A model generated the notes under the pieces. That model did not search any database, was not told where the DNA came from, and saw only the letters and a list, made by a program, of their open reading frames with translations. Both the position numbers and the translations under genes were made by a program. Shown piece after piece: positions 4,006-8,033 of a stretch of 8,033 nt of DNA (positions are counted from its first letter, which is position 1; the number at the start of each line of letters is the position of its first letter). The stretch comes from DATHVR01 sp035461175 (lineage in GTDB: Bacteria > Actinomycetota > Acidimicrobiia > Spongiisociales > ZC4RG35): contig DATHVR010000116.1 in NCBI GenBank assembly GCA_035461175.1, positions 1 through 8,033 of the forward strand. Reading direction: 5' to 3'.

Positions 4006-6474
4006 TTAGATCTTCGGGGGGCGGTAGCCGGAGCGGTCGATCACGAATTCGCGCGACTCGTCGGCGAGGCGGTTGACGGCGCTCCAATCGACGTGGAGCA
4101 GCTTTCCTCCTCGCTTCATCACCCGGCCGGCGATTATGACCGTGTCGACGTTGCCGGTGTCCATCCCCGTCACCACAGCGGTGACGGGATCATTGAGCGG
4201 GGTGACGTTCATCCGATCGGTGCGCAACAGGATCAGATCGGCCTGCTTGCCGGGGGTGAGGGTTCCCACCCTGTCGTCCAGGCCGTTGGCCCTGGCCCCC
4301 TCGACGGTGGCCCACCCGAGGACGTCCCGGGGTGAAGCCGGGGACTTGCCCTGCACCCCGGCCATCGATCGTTGCAGGCCCAGCACCGACCGCATCTGGT
4401 TGAACATGTCGGAGGGGACATTGGTCTCGACGTCGACGCTCAGGCTGGGAGGCAGGCCGCGGTCGAGGAATTTCTGGACCGGCGGCATCCCGTGGCCCAT
4501 CATCATCTCGACCGGGCAGGCGATCGACACGGTTCCCCCGGTGTCAACGATCATCTGGATCTCGGTGTCGTTGAGCGTCGTGCAGTGGATGTAGGTGGTG
4601 TCGGGACCCAACAACCCCGCCTCCCCCATCTCCTGCACCTTGCCGTCCTTGCCGTAGGAACCGACCCCCACGTGGGTGGTGATGCGCGCCCCTGCCTCCC
4701 GGGCCAGCTTCCAGTGGTCCCGGGCTATCTCGAAGTCGACGAACTCGGGGCCGGGGGCCGCCAGGGCCAGCGTGAGCATCTGGTCCCGGGTCGAGAAGTG
4801 CTCGGTGGCGGCACGCACGAACCAGCTCGGCTGCCGCTCCTCCCACTTGCCCCACCACGGGAACCCGTAAGCGAACACCGCCCGCATGCCCGAGTCCCGC
4901 AGCGCCTGCACCACGGCATCGGTGTGGGCGGGCGAGCCCTGGATGTGCGACCAGTCGAGCAGGGTGGTGATCCCGGCATCGACCGCACCCAGGGCCGAGA
5001 CCAGGTCCCCGACGTAGGCGTCCTCGGGCCGAAAGGCGGGGGCGAGCTTGTGGAGGACGAAGGTGATGTAGCTGGTCCGGCCCTCGAGGGGGACGTCGGT
5101 GCCGATGTTGCGCAACAGCCCCTCCCAGATGTGGCGGTGGGTGTCGATGAACCCGGGCATGACGATCATCCCGGTGGCGTCGATCACCTCGGCCCCGTCG
5201 GCGGCGAGATTGGGGCGCACCTCCACGATCCGGTCGTCCTCGATCAAGACGTCGGCCGAGGCGAAATCACCCGCCGCCGGATCGAGGGTCAGCACCGTTC
5301 CCCCCTTGATGAGGAGCCGGCCGGTGGGGGTGACGCTGAAGTCGGTTCCCTCGGCGTAGAGGGCCGGAAGTTCCGTCTGTGCCGTCACCCGGCTGCCGAG
5401 CACGATCCGACGGGCCCGACGGAAGTTGCGCTTGACGAGTTCTTTGAGGTCGCCGGCCTGGAAGAGGATGACCCCCAACAGGACCAGGACGCCGATGATC
5501 ATCGACCCGTCTGTGGGGGTTAATCCCAGGAAGGGAAGGACGGTGAGAATCAAGGCGAGCAGCACCGCCGCCACCGTGCTGCCGACGAAGGTGGCGCGAC
5601 CTCCCGCCAGCGAGGCCCCGCCCAGAACCGCGGCGGTGATGCTGTTGAGGGCGAAGGGTGATCCGATCGAGGCATTGCCGACCGAGGTGCGGGCCATCAC
5701 CAGGAACGACGCCACCGCGGCGAGGAGGCCGGCGAGGAGCAGGGCCCGCACCCGCACCCAGTTGGTCCGGATTCCACCCCGCTTGGCGGCCTGTTCGTCG
5801 TAACCTACCGCCCGTACGGCCAGCCCGGAGCCGGAGGCATGCAGCCACAGGTCGAGCAGGGCCGCCCCCGCGACCACGACCAGGAAGGCGATCGGGATGG
5901 GGCCTACGCTCGCCCGGAGGAACGAGACCAGTTCGGCGCTGATCTGGCCCTGGGCGGTGGGGCGCAGCGTGAGGGAGAGCCCATCCAGGATGCTGAGCGT
6001 GGCCAGGGTGGCGACGATCGAGGGGATCTTCACCCCCCGGATCAATCCGGCATTGACCAGACCCAGCGCCAGGCCGCAGCCGAGGATGGCCACGACGCCG
6101 ATGAGGATCTCTGTGGGTCCGGCATCGGCCCGGATCAGGAAAGACGCCACCACCACCCCGAAGCTGATCATGGCTCCGACCGAGAGGTCGAGATAACCGA
6201 CGAGGATGGCATGGGTCTGGCCGATGGCGGCGACTGCCAGCGGCATCGCCAGCATCAGGATGTTGAAGATGTTCGCCTCGTTGAGGAACCCCTCAAAGCG
6301 CGAAGTCGTGTAGAAGAGCAGAGCCGCGATCAGAAGAATCTGGAGAGCGACCGGCATCCAGAGCCGGAACCTGACGACCTTGCGCCACTTGTTCTTGTCG
6401 CGGGCGTTGCGCAACACCTTGCGGACCAACTGGCGCGCGCTGTCGACCCGGGTGGTGGTGATCGGTTCGATCAC
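4006..6474 (-). CDS. fused ABC permease (RbsC type) - amidohydrolase (TRZ/ATZ type)
   Basis: One uninterrupted 822-residue frame holds two complete proteins. Residues 1-38 are a basic cytoplasmic tail. Residues 39-341 form a BPD_transp_2 permease with about 8-10 hydrophobic segments and family signatures: AIGQTHAILVGYLDLSVGA (83-101), AVGYDEQAAKRGGI (222-235) and ITAAVLGGASLAGGRATFVG (279-298). A basic amphipathic stretch and linker (342-383) lead into an amidohydrolase (384-822, about 439 residues, near the stand-alone length). It has LLIKGGTVLTLDP, the metal motif GFIDTHRH (H446, H448), H601, H630 in IHCTTLND, and D681 in SLSVDVETNV, ending with GTLTPGKQADLILL. The family resembles cytosine/8-oxoguanine/triazine hydrolases. 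The Glu three residues after the third metal His in classical deaminases is absent here (V604). The GTG start overlaps the ATPase stop by 4 bases (GTGA). The likely role is importing a ring or amide compound and hydrolysing it at the inner face; the substrate is unknown. Confidence 0.92.
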   Translation of the reverse strand: MIEPITTTRVDSARQLVRKVLRNARDKNKWRKVVRFRLWMPVALQILLIAALLFYTTSRFEGFLNEANIFNILMLAMPLAVAAIGQTHAILVGYLDLSVGAMISFGVVVASFLIRADAGPTEILIGVVAILGCGLALGLVNAGLIRGVKIPSIVATLATLSILDGLSLTLRPTAQGQISAELVSFLRASVGPIPIAFLVVVAGAALLDLWLHASGSGLAVRAVGYDEQAAKRGGIRTNWVRVRALLLAGLLAAVASFLVMARTSVGNASIGSPFALNSITAAVLGGASLAGGRATFVGSTVAAVLLALILTVLPFLGLTPTDGSMIIGVLVLLGVILFQAGDLKELVKRNFRRARRIVLGSRVTAQTELPALYAEGTDFSVTPTGRLLIKGGTVLTLDPAAGDFASADVLIEDDRIVEVRPNLAADGAEVIDATGMIVMPGFIDTHRHIWEGLLRNIGTDVPLEGRTSYITFVLHKLAPAFRPEDAYVGDLVSALGAVDAGITTLLDWSHIQGSPAHTDAVVQALRDSGMRAVFAYGFPWWGKWEERQPSWFVRAATEHFSTRDQMLTLALAAPGPEFVDFEIARDHWKLAREAGARITTHVGVGSYGKDGKVQEMGEAGLLGPDTTYIHCTTLNDTEIQMIVDTGGTVSIACPVEMMMGHGMPPVQKFLDRGLPPSLSVDVETNVPSDMFNQMRSVLGLQRSMAGVQGKSPASPRDVLGWATVEGARANGLDDRVGTLTPGKQADLILLRTDRMNVTPLNDPVTAVVTGMDTGNVDTVIIAGRVMKRGGKLLHVDWSAVNRLADESREFVIDRSGYRPPKI

Positions 6475-8033
6475 TGCCCAGCTTCTCCCGCGACCGCCTG
6501 ACTGGGCGACTTGGGCATGGCCGCTCCCAGGGGCGAGCGAGCGGCCTTCGACATCCCGGGCCCACGCACGATCGCCTCGACGATGCGCACCTCGTCCAGC
6601 TCATCGCCCGGGATCTCCTCCACGATGGTGCCCCGCGACATGACGAGGACGCGGTCACACAGACCGGACAGCTCGATCGGGTCGCTCGACTTGACCAGCA
6701 GGCCCGCACCGGAATCGCTGCGGGTGCGCAGCGCCTCGTAGATGTCGAAGCGGGAGCCCACATCCACGCCCTGGGTGGGCTCGTAGGCCAGGATCACCGC
6801 CGGTTCCTTGAGGAAGGAGCGGGCTACGGAGACCTTCTGCTGGTTGCCCCCCGAGAGGAAGTTCACCGGCTGGTCGATGGAGGGCGTTCGGATCTCGAGC
6901 TGGTCGACCAGTTCGAGCACGGCCCGGCGCTCCGCCCGCCGCCGCAGGAAGCCGAAGCGGGTGAACTTGCCCAGCGACTGGATGGTGGTGTTCACCCGCA
7001 CACCGAGAACCCCCATCAGAGCCTCGCGTTTGCGGTCGCCGGGCAGCATCATCATCCCCGCTCCCACCGGTTCGTGGGTAGAGACGAGGCTCAGCTCCTG
7101 ACCATCGCAGACGACCTTGCCCGCCCGGGGCGGGGTGCGGCCGGCCAGGCAGTCGAAGAGCTGGGACTGGCCGTTGCCCTCGGCGCCGGCGACGCCGACG
7201 ATCTCGCCGCTTTCGAGCGTGAAGCTGACCGGCCCGAACGACTGACCCTGAAGGCCATCGACCACCAGGACCGGGCGCCGTTCCTCGAACGTCGGCGCCG
7301 GAGGTGGGAAGGCGGCCGCAAACGGCCGCCCGACGATGTGCTCCACCAGTTCCGCCTCCGAGGTGGTGGCGGCATCGAAGGTGCCCTGGCCACGTCCGTC
7401 ACGCAGGACCGTGATCCGGTCGGCCACTTCGAGCACCTCGGGCAGACGGTGACTGACGTACACCACCCCCACCCCCTGACGCTTGCAGGCGAGGATCGTC
7501 CGGTGGAGTGCCTCCACCTCGTCCGGTCCCAGGGCGGTGGTCGGTTCGTCCAGCAACAGCACCTTGGGCTCGGTGACGAGGGCTTTGGCCACCTCGAACA
7601 ACTGCCGCTCCGCCATGGTGAGATAGCCCGCCGGCACATCGGGAAACAACTCGATGTCGAGGTCGAACCCGCCCAGCAGGCGCCGGGCCCACTTCTTGCG
7701 TTGCCAGTAGGGGGGCCGCTTGTCAGGCGGCGCCGCCATGTAGAAGTTGTTCTTGACCGGTTCGGGCCCGACTGAGGAGCCGTCCTGGTACGCCATCGCC
7801 AGGCCCAACTTGCGGGCCAGGGCGGGAGAGTCCCGCCGCAACGGCTTGTCCCCGATCAGGACCGATCCGGTATCCGGCTCCACGAAGCCGGAAGCGATTC
7901 CGAGAAGAGTCGACTTGCCCGAGCCGTTCTCGCCGACCAGGGCGTGGATCTCGCCCGCGCGGCATTCGAAGCTGACGTCGGTCAGCGCCCGCACGGCCCC
8001 GAACTGACGGGACACGCCCGTCAGTTCGAGGAC
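6471..8033 (-). CDS. sugar/nucleoside-type ABC transporter ATPase with two NBDs (RbsA-like), 5' partial
   Basis: This is a duplicated ABC ATPase of the ribose/xylose/nucleoside importer class. The frame is open to the right edge: VLELTGVSRQF is read before the internal GTG at 8015, and this looks like a normal N-terminus, so the true start lies just outside the window. Numbering from 8015, NBD1 has Walker A GENGSGKST (28-36), Q-loop Q77, a variant signature LTMAERQ (132-138), Walker B LLLDEP (153-158) and H189. NBD2 has a degenerate Walker A GAEGNGQS (277-284, Lys replaced by Gln), a canonical LSGGNQQ signature (387-393), and a Walker B reading ILAYEP in which Tyr411 replaces Asp; the H-loop His is also missing. 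Thus one composite site is likely catalytic and the other only structural or regulatory. A roughly 30-residue polar tail follows NBD2. It energises the fused permease encoded next, with which it overlaps by four bases. Confidence 0.94.
   Translation of the reverse strand, partial: VLELTGVSRQFGAVRALTDVSFECRAGEIHALVGENGSGKSTLLGIASGFVEPDTGSVLIGDKPLRRDSPALARKLGLAMAYQDGSSVGPEPVKNNFYMAAPPDKRPPYWQRKKWARRLLGGFDLDIELFPDVPAGYLTMAERQLFEVAKALVTEPKVLLLDEPTTALGPDEVEALHRTILACKRQGVGVVYVSHRLPEVLEVADRITVLRDGRGQGTFDAATTSEAELVEHIVGRPFAAAFPPPAPTFEERRPVLVVDGLQGQSFGPVSFTLESGEIVGVAGAEGNGQSQLFDCLAGRTPPRAGKVVCDGQELSLVSTHEPVGAGMMMLPGDRKREALMGVLGVRVNTTIQSLGKFTRFGFLRRRAERRAVLELVDQLEIRTPSIDQPVNFLSGGNQQKVSVARSFLKEPAVILAYEPTQGVDVGSRFDIYEALRTRSDSGAGLLVKSSDPIELSGLCDRVLVMSRGTIVEEIPGDELDEVRIVEAIVRGPGMSKAARSPLGAAMPKSPSQAVAGEAGQ

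Noticed and set aside
4372..5523. A 383-codon plus-strand open frame opposite the amidohydrolase
   Set aside because: Its product is rich in Gly, Asp, His, Arg and Val with no domain pattern, as expected for the antisense of a GC-rich gene; the minus-strand frame has clear family motifs throughout.
7074..7775. A 233-codon plus-strand open frame opposite the ATPase
   Set aside because: Antisense shadow of conserved Walker and signature motifs; no own ribosome binding site or domain.

Overview
The window is GC-rich and densely coded. It looks like chromosomal DNA of an actinobacterium, plausibly of the Acidimicrobiia type. Support for this is a PPOX-class flavin/F420-type oxidoreductase, a DUF4235 membrane protein, frequent GTG starts and 4-base start/stop overlaps. 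The taxonomic placement is inference; there is no rRNA or tRNA in the window to anchor it. No RNA gene, CRISPR array, insertion sequence or phage gene was seen.

Left part (1-2955). A two-gene minus-strand operon encodes a GyrI-like small-molecule-binding protein (start 2082, with a near-ideal ribosome binding site) followed, through a GTGA overlap, by a FAD-dependent oxidoreductase with a C-terminal Rieske [2Fe-2S] domain (YhfW-like). Divergent from it on the plus strand is a PPOX-family oxidoreductase. That gene ends only 7 bases from the stop of a convergent gene for a small DUF4235 membrane protein.

Middle part (2953-4005). An intergenic region with an AT-rich patch precedes two overlapping plus-strand genes (ATGA overlap). 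Both encode single-domain rhodaneses with an intact catalytic cysteine loop. The first is cytoplasmic and the second is a lipoprotein, so the pair places sulfurtransferase chemistry on both sides of the membrane. The gap before the next, convergent gene (3879-4005) is an unusual low-complexity stretch: a 14-15-base periodic GAGTGGT repeat followed by four tandem 7-base CGACC repeats.

Right part (4006-8033, minus strand). This is the most notable region. A sugar/nucleoside-type ABC ATPase with two nucleotide-binding domains (RbsA-like, 5' end outside the window) overlaps by four bases an 822-residue open reading frame. That frame joins a complete RbsC-type ABC permease (about residues 1-345) to a complete TRZ/ATZ-type amidohydrolase (about residues 384-822). 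There is no internal stop and no evident independent start for the enzyme. If the usual topology holds, the enzyme domain hangs from the cytoplasmic face of the import channel, which suggests a transporter that hydrolyses its cargo as it enters the cell. The substrate cannot be read from the sequence. The substrate-binding protein, and any second permease, would be expected to the right of the window.
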